Shown one piece after another: positions 1 through 8,216 of a stretch of 45,456 nt of DNA; the first letter of the stretch is position 1, and every line of letters starts with the position of its first letter. Location of the stretch: positions 1 to 45,456 of the forward strand of contig VGOD01000020.1 in the NCBI GenBank assembly GCA_016876015.1, given 5' to 3'. The notes beneath the pieces are model-generated. The model had not been told where the DNA came from, made no database searches, and was given only the letters and a program-made list of their open reading frames with translations. The DNA is from Chloroflexota bacterium. Lineage in GTDB: Bacteria; Chloroflexota; Anaerolineae; CG2-30-64-16. Both the position numbers and the translations under genes were made by a program.

Positions 1-1143
1 CGCGGGCATGATGAAACGCACCGGATAGGCCAGTCCGTCCCACGCAATCCAGTTCTGGAATTCGAGCAGCGTGTCCATGAATAGGAAATGCCGGATAGAC
101 CAGAGCGGGATGTTGAGAAGCGCCAGGGTGCGGCCGGGTTTCAAGACACGCGCCAATTCGGCGATCCACCGATCGCACCAATCGAAATACTCACGAATCT
201 CCAGGTCATCTCCATAACCGCTGTACCCCTTGCCCAGGTTGTAGGGCGGATCGGTGAAGATGAAGTCTATGGAGTTATCAGGGATCGTCGCCAGCTTCTC
301 CAGGCAATCGCCCTCGAGAATCTGGTTGGTCAAAGCATCTGGCAGCCTGGCCCCAACCAGCGACGCCGCTTGCTCAATGGTGTCGGCGGTTTCCGGCATC
401 CCGGACAGCAGGCCCATCTGAGTTATTGCGACATATCGGGATGCGGGTTCCCGCACGAACTGAAATGCCGAGTTGCGATCATACCTCGCGACGCCGCTGA
501 GTGGAACGCGCGGCAACTCTAGCGCCCGACAATCCAGTACTCGCATTTCTCGATAAGGGTTCAGGCCAAAGAGGTCGGCAAATCGAGCCAGAATCGGTGT
601 GAGGTCGCCCTCAAGATTGCAGGAAATATCACGCCACACATCTGAGAGCAGCGTGCCGTATTCGTGGTAAGTATGCTTCTTGCCGCCGTAATCCTTTGTG
701 GTCTTGTCGCAGGAAGGGCAAAAGGTGTATGGCAGCCTGGTCTTGGTGTGTCGCAATGACGCGGTATAACGCGTTTGGATGAGCGCGCCGAAGTGTCCGT
801 GGGGCAGAGAGCGCCGGTCGAGAATCCTGGGCTGCGCCCGCTGGAGCGCGATCCAGTTCTGATAACGGACGGCCGGCGAGGCGTGAGCCTGCACCTGCAC
901 CAGGTCAGCTACCTCCCCCACGATGACCAATGTCGCATCCGGCCCCAGTGCGCCGGCGACACGGGCCACTTGTTCACCGATGCCTTGCAGTGGCGCCCGA
1001 TACTGACTCGCCGCAGCATGTGGCGGAAGCAAGATGATACAGACGTCGTCGAAGTCCTGCGCTGCGTGCGGCAATTCCTCGCACTGGCGGATCGGAATAT
1101 GCCGCGTCGTAAGGGGACGGCTGTTCTCTGACCAATGAGCCAT
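1..1143 (-). CDS. DNA methyltransferase (N4-cytosine/N6-adenine type) of a type II R-M system, 3' end cut by window
   Basis: Transfers a methyl group from SAM to DNA and so protects host sites from the neighbouring endonuclease. I read 381 residues before the window edge. Start ATG at 1143-1141 has an AGGAG overlapping the stop of the upstream endonuclease gene (3-bp gap), so the two genes are translationally coupled. The catalytic motif IV is DPPY at residues 298-301 (TDPPYNLGKGYSGYGD). The 280 residues before it contain a stretch around residues 135-172 (LPYTFCPSCDKTTKDYGGKK, then HEYGTLLSDVWRDI) of a kind usually found after the catalytic motif in such enzymes, but no DPPY of its own. The N-terminal half may therefore be a degenerate methylase-like or target-recognition domain. 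The C-terminal part, including the SAM motif I if placed after motif IV, lies outside the window. Family confident; specificity unknown. Confidence 0.85.
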   Translation of the reverse strand, partial: MAHWSENSRPLTTRHIPIRQCEELPHAAQDFDDVCIILLPPHAAASQYRAPLQGIGEQVARVAGALGPDATLVIVGEVADLVQVQAHASPAVRYQNWIALQRAQPRILDRRSLPHGHFGALIQTRYTASLRHTKTRLPYTFCPSCDKTTKDYGGKKHTYHEYGTLLSDVWRDISCNLEGDLTPILARFADLFGLNPYREMRVLDCRALELPRVPLSGVARYDRNSAFQFVREPASRYVAITQMGLLSGMPETADTIEQAASLVGARLPDALTNQILEGDCLEKLATIPDNSIDFIFTDPPYNLGKGYSGYGDDLEIREYFDWCDRWIAELARVLKPGRTLALLNIPLWSIRHFLFMDTLLEFQNWIAWDGLAYPVRFIMPA

Positions 1144-1146
1144 AAT

Positions 1147-2184
1147 CTACTCCTGAAAAAACTCACGTAAGAAAGCGCAGAGAACGTCAAATTCCTCGGG
1201 CGAAAACGCAATCGTGCAATGGCTATAGGTACAAAGGTTCTCCAAGGCCGTTCGACGTTGAAAGTTACCTGCTCCATCCAGGATGTAGGCAATGCGATGT
1301 CCGGCTTTTTCAACCTGCTCGAAGATGGCCCGCGCTTCACGGCTCTTTCTTTCGATGACGCTGTTGGTCGTGACCTGGAAACTCACCTCGATGCCGACGT
1401 ATTTGTCGCCTTTGGAAATGACGATGTCGAAGCGAGTGGCGGTCTGCGATCGGCTCTTTTCATCGTGGTGGGTAACGCCAGGTAAAGTTCCCCCTTGCCT
1501 CACGATTGCATCGGGCACGTCGAGATGATCCTGCAGGTACTTGACGACGGTCTGCTCCGCGAGTTGTCCCAACCTGTTAGCGTCCGAGCCGCTGGTGATT
1601 CGGCTGACCCAGATATATCTCTGCCTGACGTATGTCACCAACTGCTTCGCATCACCGAGATACTGGCTCAGGGTGCACTTTGCCAACGCAGCCGCCGCAC
1701 GCTCATCGGTGCAGGCAGCGCCCAGCAACAACAAGACTATGACGTCCTGGGCAAGATCCGTGATAACGGTCTTTGTCAGCAAGTCGCTGCCATCGAGGTT
1801 CAAACGAGCGGTTGTCAGTGGGCCGTTGATGGGCAGCGCCTTGAATGTGTAGACCTTCCGCTCTTGACCCCACTTGTATTCCATCGTCCCAGCCGGAAAC
1901 AGGACGTCATAGAACTGGTTGACTCTCTGCAACATCTCCCCACCGAAGTCTGTCAGGACAACCAGATGCTTGAGGAATAGACGTGGAGAAAATTGGGAGC
2001 GATTGATGAAGTCCAACAGGGTGTCGATGTCAGGCAGAGGCACGGTGAGAAAAGCGATGAACTGCTCCTGGGTGTCCAATAGCAAAGGAATGACGCTCTG
2101 CTCGAATGCCTTTCTGGAAAGCTCGGTAGGCCAAAAGATGGATGCCTTCTGGCGCAACTCGTCGACTGTTCTTTTGTATGCCAT
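1147..2184 (-). CDS. Type II restriction endonuclease, PD-(D/E)XK-like
   Basis: Probable cognate endonuclease of the adjacent methyltransferase. The start MAYKRTVDEL (ATG 2184) is chosen because AGGAG lies 8 bp upstream; a longer frame to 2214 has no ribosome site. The protein is 345 residues, a normal size for a type II enzyme. The C-terminal third holds a nuclease-like core: RFDIVISKGD (Asp253) followed by GIEVSFQ (Glu266) and then NSVIERKS. This fits a PD-(D/E)XK fold with Lys replaced at the usual third position (E-V-S instead of E-X-K), as some type II enzymes do. The rest is helical with no motif I recognise. Gene order endonuclease then methyltransferase on one strand. Recognition sequence cannot be deduced. 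Confidence 0.75.
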   Translation of the reverse strand: MAYKRTVDELRQKASIFWPTELSRKAFEQSVIPLLLDTQEQFIAFLTVPLPDIDTLLDFINRSQFSPRLFLKHLVVLTDFGGEMLQRVNQFYDVLFPAGTMEYKWGQERKVYTFKALPINGPLTTARLNLDGSDLLTKTVITDLAQDVIVLLLLGAACTDERAAAALAKCTLSQYLGDAKQLVTYVRQRYIWVSRITSGSDANRLGQLAEQTVVKYLQDHLDVPDAIVRQGGTLPGVTHHDEKSRSQTATRFDIVISKGDKYVGIEVSFQVTTNSVIERKSREARAIFEQVEKAGHRIAYILDGAGNFQRRTALENLCTYSHCTIAFSPEEFDVLCAFLREFFQE

Positions 2185-2231
2185 CGAGAGCACTCCTGGA
2201 GGTGTTGCACGCAATGTAACACTTCTGGCCC

Positions 2232-2259
2232 TTGAAATGTACCTCGTTTGGGCTATGTT
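2232..2259 (+). promoter_or_regulatory. Candidate sigma70-type promoter for the VWA lipoprotein gene
   Basis: TTGAAA (2232-2237), 16-bp spacer, TATGTT (2254-2259), about 110 bp upstream of the VWA start, in the gap between divergent genes. The same gap holds a short repeat of the unit CGCAAAA near 2316-2332. Prediction from sequence only. Confidence 0.35.
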
Positions 2260-2370
2260 GAGGGCGCTTGCAGCAAGCCAAGTCTAACCCAAATCGGCGA
2301 GCGCGGCAAATCGCAAAACGCAAAACGCAGGTCGTAATCGACCATTCCAGGAGCAAAGGAGGGTTCCACC

Positions 2371-3843
2371 ATGAAACCCACGAAGCTGTTCGTTTATCTC
2401 GTCCTGTTCACCGGTTTGCTGCTCGCGCTCAACGGGTGCGCGGCGGCGGTGGACACGTCGAAGGCCCGCAGTCGCGCCGTGATCCAGTCCGGCGGCATCG
2501 TCTCTACAGAGGAACTGCGAGTCGCCGAGTACCTCAACTACTACGAGCAGAAGTTCCCCCAGCCCGTCGGCGCCGCGCTGGGGCTCGACCTGCGCCTGGG
2601 CAACCCTCAAATCCCAACGGCCGGCGGCGAGGCATGGCTGCAGATCGGTGTCCAGGCCAAGAAGACCGATCCGACCCAAATCGCGCCGCTCAACCTGGCG
2701 CTCGTGATTGACCGCAGCGGCTCGATGAACACGCCAGAGAAGATGCCTTACGTCAAGCAATCGCTGTGCGTCTTCCTGAGCAGCTTGGCCGCCAACGACA
2801 TCGTCGCGATCATCGCCTACAGCGACGCGGCCGAGGTGCTCGCGGCTGCACGCGAGGTGGGGGATGGCCAGTGGATCAGCGCAGTCGTGGATCGCTTGCA
2901 GCCGGCCGGCAACACCAACCTGCACGCTGGCCTGCTGCTCGGGTTCCGCGAGGTCGAGCGGCGCTTCGATCCGCGGCGCAACAACCGCGTGATCCTGCTT
3001 ACCGACGGCATCGCCAACGTCGGCGAGACGAACTCCGACCGGATCGCGGCCGCAGCGAAGGCGTATAACGAACGGGGGATCTACCTCTCGACAATCGGGC
3101 TGGGCCGCGAGTTCAACGACAGCCTGCTCATCAACCTGGCGAACCAGGGTCAGGGCGCTTATCATTTCGTGGATTCGGCGCAGGAGATGGACAAAGTGTT
3201 CCGCCGCGAGGCGCTCGGCCTGCTGCAAAAGGCGGCGAGCGGCGTCTCAGCGACGATCCGGCCGGCCGAAGGGGTGCGGTTGATCGGACTGACCGGCTAC
3301 GAGGGCGCGCCGCCGGTCGCGGGCGCGGAGGTGCGGCTGCGCGACATGGGGATCGGCGATAGCCAGGCGCTCCTCGCGCGGCTGAACATCGGACCTGGCG
3401 CAGCCGGGCCGCGGCTAGTGGCGACCGTCGAGCTGTGCTACACTGAAGAGCCGACCGGCCGCGCTGAAACCGTGAGCCTGCCCGTATACGCCGACGCCGG
3501 CTCACCGCTCAGCTATGACCCGCTGTGGGATGTGGAGGTGCTGCGCAACGCCACGATCCAGCGCATGGCCGAGAGACTGAAGGAGATTGACCGCCTCTAC
3601 CGCGCGGCGCGCTACCAGGAAGCCTACGACATCGCCTATCGCCTGGAGCAAGACCTGCGCCGCGTGGCCGCCTTGACCCGCGAAGAGCAGATGGTCAGAG
3701 ATGCGGACCTGATGCGCCAATACCAGGGCACGCTGTCGAAGTGGATCGAATCACAGACCGGCCGCGGCCCGGAAGTCCCCAAAGCGCAACCTACACGCTT
3801 CTACCGCGGCCAGCCGACGCTGCCGGTGATCGAGGTAAGATAG
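2371..3843 (+). CDS. von Willebrand factor A-domain lipoprotein (YfbK-like)
   Basis: Predicted membrane-anchored extracytoplasmic protein that binds a ligand through a metal-ion-dependent adhesion site. Residues 1-23 are a lipoprotein signal peptide ending in a lipobox with Cys23 (LNGC). A segment before the domain (AEYLNYYEQKFPQPV) resembles the N-terminal extension of the YfbK-type VWA family. The MIDAS residues are visible: D114-x-S116-x-S118, Thr182 (GNTNLHAG) and Asp212 (LLTDGIANVGET). The last 110 residues are a charged helical region (RMAERLKEIDRLYRAARYQE) resembling the tail of VWA proteins of this type. Start ATG 2371 follows GGAGG at good spacing. Length 490, normal for the family. 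No operon partner; ligand unknown. Confidence 0.88.
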   Translation: MKPTKLFVYLVLFTGLLLALNGCAAAVDTSKARSRAVIQSGGIVSTEELRVAEYLNYYEQKFPQPVGAALGLDLRLGNPQIPTAGGEAWLQIGVQAKKTDPTQIAPLNLALVIDRSGSMNTPEKMPYVKQSLCVFLSSLAANDIVAIIAYSDAAEVLAAAREVGDGQWISAVVDRLQPAGNTNLHAGLLLGFREVERRFDPRRNNRVILLTDGIANVGETNSDRIAAAAKAYNERGIYLSTIGLGREFNDSLLINLANQGQGAYHFVDSAQEMDKVFRREALGLLQKAASGVSATIRPAEGVRLIGLTGYEGAPPVAGAEVRLRDMGIGDSQALLARLNIGPGAAGPRLVATVELCYTEEPTGRAETVSLPVYADAGSPLSYDPLWDVEVLRNATIQRMAERLKEIDRLYRAARYQEAYDIAYRLEQDLRRVAALTREEQMVRDADLMRQYQGTLSKWIESQTGRGPEVPKAQPTRFYRGQPTLPVIEVR

Positions 3844-3850
3844 GCTCAGG

Positions 3851-4072
3851 TTACGGATGGCTTGTCCCCTCGGGTGGGTCATCGGCTGCCAGCGATTGGC
3901 TCAACACGGTCGGCAGGCCCCCCAGGCCCTGGAAAGCCAGTTCGCACGGCGCGGCATCCTTCGCCTCCAGGGGACGCAGCAGACCGCGCCAGCCAGCCGG
4001 GCCGGGTGGGGCGCCTGGCTCGCGCCACAGGCGAAGGACGAAGGTCTTGACAGGTCGCAGGGGACGCGGCAC
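3851..4072 (-). CDS. Small conserved-type protein, FVLRLWRE/WRG motif, function unknown
   Basis: A 73-residue frame starting at GTG (4072-4070) with GGGAGG ending 5 bp upstream, a strong ribosome site. It reads KTFVLRLWREPG, then GWRGLL, then a weakly hydrophobic tail (LAFQGLGGLPTVLSQSL). The FVLRLWRE...WRG pattern resembles, from memory, short proteins found repeatedly in Chloroflexota genomes whose function is unknown. It lies 54 bp after the PD40-repeat gene on the same strand and could be transcribed with it. No catalytic motif is seen. Moderately confident that it is a gene; no function proposed. Confidence 0.5.
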   Translation of the reverse strand: MPRPLRPVKTFVLRLWREPGAPPGPAGWRGLLRPLEAKDAAPCELAFQGLGGLPTVLSQSLAADDPPEGTSHP

Positions 4073-4126
4073 AGAGGCCTCCCGTCATTTAACGCTCGTT
4101 GCCATGAAGTCACGTGGTGGTCAGCC

Positions 4127-5485
4127 TCAGCGTCGCTTCATGGTCAGCGGCAGATAGGAGTTTCGGCCGCCGCTCCGGTCATGGAGAAAGACATCGGTCG
4201 CAGCATTCCCGTCATTGGGCGCGAGATCAGCAGCATAGGAGTCGAAAACCACAAAGCGCCCATCGCCGGAAATGGCGGCATTGCTGGATTCGCCGCCTGC
4301 CTGCGCCCCGCCGGAGGTCACAGAGACGCGCGACGTCTGATTGGTCTGCCGGTCGCGCACGAAGATATCCGGCCGGTCATTGGTGTCGCCGGCCGCCAGG
4401 TTGCTGCCGGTGGACTCGAAAGCCACGTAACGGCCATCGGCCGAAATCGCAGCCAGGTCCGAGTGCTCGAATTGACCGGTCTGCGCGCCGCTGCTGCTGA
4501 TGGAGACGCGCGTCGTCTGGTTGCTCTGCCGGTCGCGCACGAAGACGTCCCCTTCGTCGTTGGTATCGCCAGCGACCAGATTGGTCGCGTTCGACGTGAA
4601 CGCGACGAAGCGCGCATCGGGCGAGAGTGCGACGTTCCACGAGACGCCATCCCCCTCGCCGCCAGCCGAGGTTAGCGACACGCGGCTGAACTGGCCCGTG
4701 TTCCGGTCGTAGAGGAAGACGTCCGGCATGGCGTTGTCGTCGTTGGGGACCAGGGTGTCTACATGGCTGGTGAACGCTATGTAGCGGCCGTCGTGCGAGA
4801 TGTCGAGCCGGCCGCCGTGCCCCACATCGCCCGCATTGCCGATCGCGACGCGCGTGGTCTGGTGGGTCATCAGGTCATGGACGAAGATGTCCAAAGCATC
4901 GTTCGTATCGCCTGCGGCCAGGCTATTGGCTGCAGACCAGAAAGCCACATAGCGGCCATCGCCCGAGATGGCGGGATAATCGGAGTCGCCGTTGGCCTGG
5001 GTGCCGGTCGAAGAGACCGAGACGCGCGTCGTGGTGTTGGCCGTACGGTCGCGCACGAAGATGTCGGTGTTGTCGTTGGTATCGCCGCTCACCAGGTTGA
5101 TCGCAGTCGAGACAAACGCCACGAAGCGGCCATCGGCCGAAACGGACGATTTGCCCCAGCCGCCGGAGTTGCCGTTGGCCTGATCGCCGCTATCGGTGAG
5201 CGAGACCAGGCTCAGCGTCCTGGTCTGCCGATCATAGGCGAAGATGTCGTTGGCGCTGTTGGCGTCGCCATCCACCAGGTTGTCGGCCCACGACTCGAAG
5301 ACCACACAGCGGCCATCGGCCGAGATGGCGGGCTTGGTTGACCATGAATTGCCCTCGTCGCCGCGCGCGTTGACCGAGATGCGAGTGGTAGTAGCAGTCG
5401 CGATGCCGGCCATAGCCGGGATGTCGGTCGCAGAGAAAACCAACGTCAGGATGAAGATGAGAGATAGGGCGAAGCGTATCTTCAT
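4127..5485 (-). CDS. Secreted PD40/TolB-like beta-propeller repeat protein with C-terminal YLPL motif
   Basis: Exported protein predicted to fold as a beta-propeller. Residues 1-26 form a cleavable signal peptide (MKIRFALSLIFILTLVFSA). The rest is about eight copies of a ~48-residue repeat with the core GDTND..DIFVRDR, TTRVSVSS, ISGDGRYVAF, typical of TolB/PD40 repeats. The extreme C-terminus is NSYLPLTMKRR; a terminal YLPL-type motif is common on exported Chloroflexota proteins and may be an anchoring or sorting tail (inference). 452 residues. ATG 5485 precedes the signal peptide directly. The DNA repeats produce long but meaningless antisense frames. Possibly co-transcribed with the 73-residue gene downstream. 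Binding partner unknown. Confidence 0.85.
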   Translation of the reverse strand: MKIRFALSLIFILTLVFSATDIPAMAGIATATTTRISVNARGDEGNSWSTKPAISADGRCVVFESWADNLVDGDANSANDIFAYDRQTRTLSLVSLTDSGDQANGNSGGWGKSSVSADGRFVAFVSTAINLVSGDTNDNTDIFVRDRTANTTTRVSVSSTGTQANGDSDYPAISGDGRYVAFWSAANSLAAGDTNDALDIFVHDLMTHQTTRVAIGNAGDVGHGGRLDISHDGRYIAFTSHVDTLVPNDDNAMPDVFLYDRNTGQFSRVSLTSAGGEGDGVSWNVALSPDARFVAFTSNATNLVAGDTNDEGDVFVRDRQSNQTTRVSISSSGAQTGQFEHSDLAAISADGRYVAFESTGSNLAAGDTNDRPDIFVRDRQTNQTSRVSVTSGGAQAGGESSNAAISGDGRFVVFDSYAADLAPNDGNAATDVFLHDRSGGRNSYLPLTMKRR

Positions 5486-5582
5486 GTCGTTGCCTCACAT
5501 CTCGCTGGTGTGAATAGCGAATGATCGTCTTGACTTTTCCACGTGGACGATATAGTTATGTAGTGAGAGATGCGCGAACCCC

Positions 5583-5828
5583 ATGTCAAAGCAAGTCTTT
5601 CGCTGTTTCGTCTATCGGGACGGAGATAGTTACTACGCCGATTGCCTGGACCTTACCCTGCTGACGAAGCGGGATACGATGCAAGAAGCAATGGCCGATC
5701 TCCAGGAGATGATCCTCGGCTATCTGGAGTCGGTATACGCGCATGGCGACGAGCATGAGCTTCTTGCAACCACTGCAAAGCCGATCCTTCGGCAAGTTCA
5801 GGACAGGCTCTGCGTCGGCTGGATCTAG
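5583..5828 (+). CDS. HicB-family antitoxin-like protein, C-terminus altered by a repeat
   Basis: The first 60 residues (FRCFVYRDGDSYYADCLDL, then TMQEAMADLQEMI) show the HicB partial RNase-H-like fold that in toxin-antitoxin pairs neutralises HicA. The last residues (PILRQVQDRLCVGWI) come from a repeat near 5785-5810 of the dispersed type CTTCGNCAAGNTCAGGACAG. The TAG stop follows soon after it. The same frame stays open past that stop to 5996, so the gene may originally have been longer. No HicA toxin is recognisable next to it. The upstream region contains TTGACT near 5531 and a 10-bp palindrome TCCACGTGGA near 5539, a plausible promoter/operator. Many solitary HicB-like proteins are not true antitoxins. 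Confidence 0.65.
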   Translation: MSKQVFRCFVYRDGDSYYADCLDLTLLTKRDTMQEAMADLQEMILGYLESVYAHGDEHELLATTAKPILRQVQDRLCVGWI

Positions 5829-5996
5829 TCGCCGCAGGGCGACTTCGCGACCTCGGTCGCCCGTGGCGGATTACGCATCCGGGACATGCTTGATCAATCC
5901 AGCCTCACCCGCGAGGAATTCTACGACAGCGTCAAAGAGACGGCGCGCAAGATCGGGCTGCGCGCAGACATATATCCGATCCCCCTCAGCTAATCC
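5829..5996 (+). pseudogene. In-frame continuation after the HicB-like stop, unidentified remnant
   Basis: After the TAG at 5826-5828 the same reading frame continues to a TAA near 5994 and encodes RIRDMLDQSSLTREEFYDSV and KIGLRADIYPIPLS. This looks like real protein sequence (amphipathic helix, charged residues), but no start codon with a ribosome site precedes it; the only internal ATG is at 5886. It may be the original 3' part of the HicB-like gene or of a partner gene cut by the repeat insertion. I do not recognise a family. Confidence 0.3.
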
Positions 5997-7985
5997 CTAC
6001 TGCCTGATCTTCAGGTAGTCGAAGTCCGCGCTGATCTCCGCGGCCCCGTGCTCGACGCACAGCAACATGCCTCCTCTGAGCGCGCTCTGTGTCAACGGCT
6101 GCGGCCCGCCGGGCAGCTCGATCTCGGTGTCGCCCAGCGACTGCCAGGCGGCCGCTGCGCCCGCCGCAGGGTCGCGCCACCAGGCTGCAACGCGATTCCC
6201 GCTCTTCTGCAGGCGCAGCTCGACCCGTTTGGCCGCGGCTGGCGCGCCGCCGGCAGCCGTGATGCTCTCAGGTTGGCCCTTTGCCACCTTCAAGAAGCAG
6301 ATGCCGCTTTCGATGCCGCCCAGCCCGCCGAAGCAGCGCTCCAGGCGCACGAAGTTCTCCTCATCCTGCCAGATGAAGAGACCCGCTCCCTGGAAATCCT
6401 CCTGCGGGTCGAACTCCACCGCCGTTTCCAGCATGAAATCGCCGTTTACGACCCGGTAGCGTGTCGGCGCGTCGAAGTTCGTGCCGGGGAAGAGGTCGTT
6501 GCCGCTGCCTGCAGTGAAGCGCAGGAAGCCCGGCCTGGCCTCGACGCTGATGCTGGCGCCCACCCCGCCCTGGCCGTACCAGTTCCGGTCCAACGGCTTC
6601 TCGAAATCCACGGTGGTCGTCTCTCCGGCCGGCGCCGCAGCAGGGGCGGCTGCGGCCGCATGCGTCGGCGTTGCCGCTGTGCGGGTCGGCGCGGCGGATG
6701 CGCCGGAGCGGTCCGCGCCGCAGGTAACCGCGATAAGCGTTTCCTTGCGCTCTTGGGCAGGGGGGATGACGTTCAACACTACCAGGAACTTCTCTTTGCT
6801 CCAATACTGGAGGGGCTGGCCCTGCATGAAGGGGCCGAGGGTCCAGCCGGCGGCCGCCGCTTGCTTCTCGAAGAAGCTCTGCACCTGGCTGGCAGGATCA
6901 GCCGTCCGGTAGCCGCGACCCTCGCTGGGGCTGCCCAGCCCGGCCGCGATGATCGCAGCCATTCCCGCGGCCTCCTGGTCCGCTCTGGCGTTGGGATAGA
7001 GAGGGAAGCTCGCGAAGCACGCTCGCAATTCAGGAACCGCAGTGAGCTGGGGCTGAGAGGGCAGCGCGGGATGCGTGGCCAGCGCGGGGGGCGTGACCTT
7101 ACTCGCCGCGGCCGGCGCGGTGGGAATCGTCATGACCGTTTGGGGCGGCTGGATCGTGATCGGCTGGTTGATGTCGTATAGATCCATCTCGACATTCATC
7201 GCCACGGTCAGATCGCCGGACTTGGCGCCGGGCAACGCCGCGCCTGGCAGTTTGGTCTCCGACTCCCCACGGTTGCGGATGATCACCGCAGGCAGACCGG
7301 GCTGATCCGCCACCCATGCTTCCCCTTGCCCGCGTACAGTGGCCTCGCCCTTCAACGCGCCTTCGCTGATCTGCACGGTCGCCTCGCCGCTGTAGGTGTA
7401 CTTCTTGCAGGCCACGCCGTTGACCGTCTCCCGGCCGACCTCCTTGTAGACGATCTTGTCTTCGATCTGCTTCATCAGGTCGGCGGTCTGGCCCGGCTGG
7501 GACTGCGAGGGGCGATCCTGCAGCACCCAATTGCCCATGATCTTGACCCAGGTCTTGTCGCCAATGGTGATCGTCTCGATGTCACCCATCACAGTGCGTT
7601 TGGCGGCCGGCGACTTGACCCACTCGATGAGAATCACGCTGGCCTTGGCTTTGTCGCCGCCCTTCTCCCATGTGGTCATCTTCATCCGATAGCTGTTTAG
7701 CTCATCGGGATCGGCGAACTTGCCGGCCGCGGGCCTGGTCGTGGGGCTGACCTTCGCCGCAGGCGCAGCGGTGGCAGGCGCGGGAACCGCAGTGGGCTTG
7801 CCGGCGGCCGGCTGCGTTGCCGCAGGCGGCTGGGTGGCCTGGGGGCCCGCGGATTGTGTGGTCTTGGCCGGGGGCGCAGCCGTCGGAGAGGCCTTGCCGC
7901 CGCAGGCCGCGACCACAAGGACGAGAACGAGTGAACAGATCAACCACCCGCTCAACAGCGCGGTGGTACGCGAGATGGACTTCAT
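5997..7985 (-). CDS. Large lipoprotein with LppX/LolA-like region and C-terminal DUF1349-like lectin fold
   Basis: Predicted to be tethered outside the membrane. Start ATG 7985 has GGAGG 4 bp upstream; a longer frame to 8183 lacks one. Residues 1-28 are a lipoprotein signal (VVAAC, Cys28). Residues 30-85 are a low-complexity Ala/Pro/Thr linker. Next comes a beta-rich region (YRMKMTTWEKGG, MGDIETITIGDKTWVKIMG) resembling proteins with the LppX/LolA fold. A Pro/Ala linker separates it from a middle domain with YWSKEKFLVVLNVI. The last ~190 residues (WYGQGGVGASISV, FQGAGLFIWQDEENFVRLER, ADFDYLKIRQ) look like a DUF1349/concanavalin-type jelly roll. 662 residues. Substrate unknown; a lipid or glycan-binding surface role is inference. 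Confidence 0.75.
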   Translation of the reverse strand: MKSISRTTALLSGWLICSLVLVLVVAACGGKASPTAAPPAKTTQSAGPQATQPPAATQPAAGKPTAVPAPATAAPAAKVSPTTRPAAGKFADPDELNSYRMKMTTWEKGGDKAKASVILIEWVKSPAAKRTVMGDIETITIGDKTWVKIMGNWVLQDRPSQSQPGQTADLMKQIEDKIVYKEVGRETVNGVACKKYTYSGEATVQISEGALKGEATVRGQGEAWVADQPGLPAVIIRNRGESETKLPGAALPGAKSGDLTVAMNVEMDLYDINQPITIQPPQTVMTIPTAPAAASKVTPPALATHPALPSQPQLTAVPELRACFASFPLYPNARADQEAAGMAAIIAAGLGSPSEGRGYRTADPASQVQSFFEKQAAAAGWTLGPFMQGQPLQYWSKEKFLVVLNVIPPAQERKETLIAVTCGADRSGASAAPTRTAATPTHAAAAAPAAAPAGETTTVDFEKPLDRNWYGQGGVGASISVEARPGFLRFTAGSGNDLFPGTNFDAPTRYRVVNGDFMLETAVEFDPQEDFQGAGLFIWQDEENFVRLERCFGGLGGIESGICFLKVAKGQPESITAAGGAPAAAKRVELRLQKSGNRVAAWWRDPAAGAAAAWQSLGDTEIELPGGPQPLTQSALRGGMLLCVEHGAAEISADFDYLKIRQ

Positions 7986-8058
7986 GAGAGCCTCCTGTCC
8001 CGAGAATCGCCGCCCAGCGCTCTGGTCTCGAGGCTGTGCGAAGCCTCCTATTAGGATT

Positions 8059-8091
8059 AGCCGGTCACTCTCGCCAACAACGTGACCGGCT
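8059..8091. promoter_or_regulatory. 10-bp inverted repeat upstream of the large lipoprotein gene
   Basis: AGCCGGTCAC (8059-8068) and GTGACCGGCT (8082-8091) are perfect complements around a 13-nt loop, about 75 bp upstream of the lipoprotein start. A smaller hairpin (GAGGCT/AGCCTC) lies between it and the gene. Could be an operator, a leader hairpin or a dispersed repeat. No T-run. Confidence 0.35.
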
Positions 8092-8164
8092 GAAGCCTCC
8101 AAACCGGCATATTTTTCACTGACCGTGGCGCGACGCCCGGCATGAGCAACTGACCTGAGAATCT

Positions 8165-8191
8165 CCCACCAAGTGCCAGGCACTTGGTGGG
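8165..8191. repeat. 27-bp near-perfect palindrome between lipoprotein and BTAD genes
   Basis: CCCACCAAGTGCC (8165-8177), one central A, then GGCACTTGGTGGG (8179-8191). It lies 26 bp downstream of the BTAD gene stop and could act as a transcription terminator hairpin, but it lacks a T-run and has the look of a dispersed REP-like unit. Next to it, at 8210-8231, the 11-bp unit GGGGGCGTTAG is duplicated, spanning the BTAD stop codon. Confidence 0.5.
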
Positions 8192-8216
8192 TTGCAAGGA
8201 GGATAACAGGGGGGCG

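Noticed and set aside
4127-5485. Periodic DNA repeats that could suggest a CRISPR or tandem DNA array
   Set aside because: The period (~145 bp) follows the PD40 protein repeat and diverges at synonymous sites; no short identical repeats with unique spacers.
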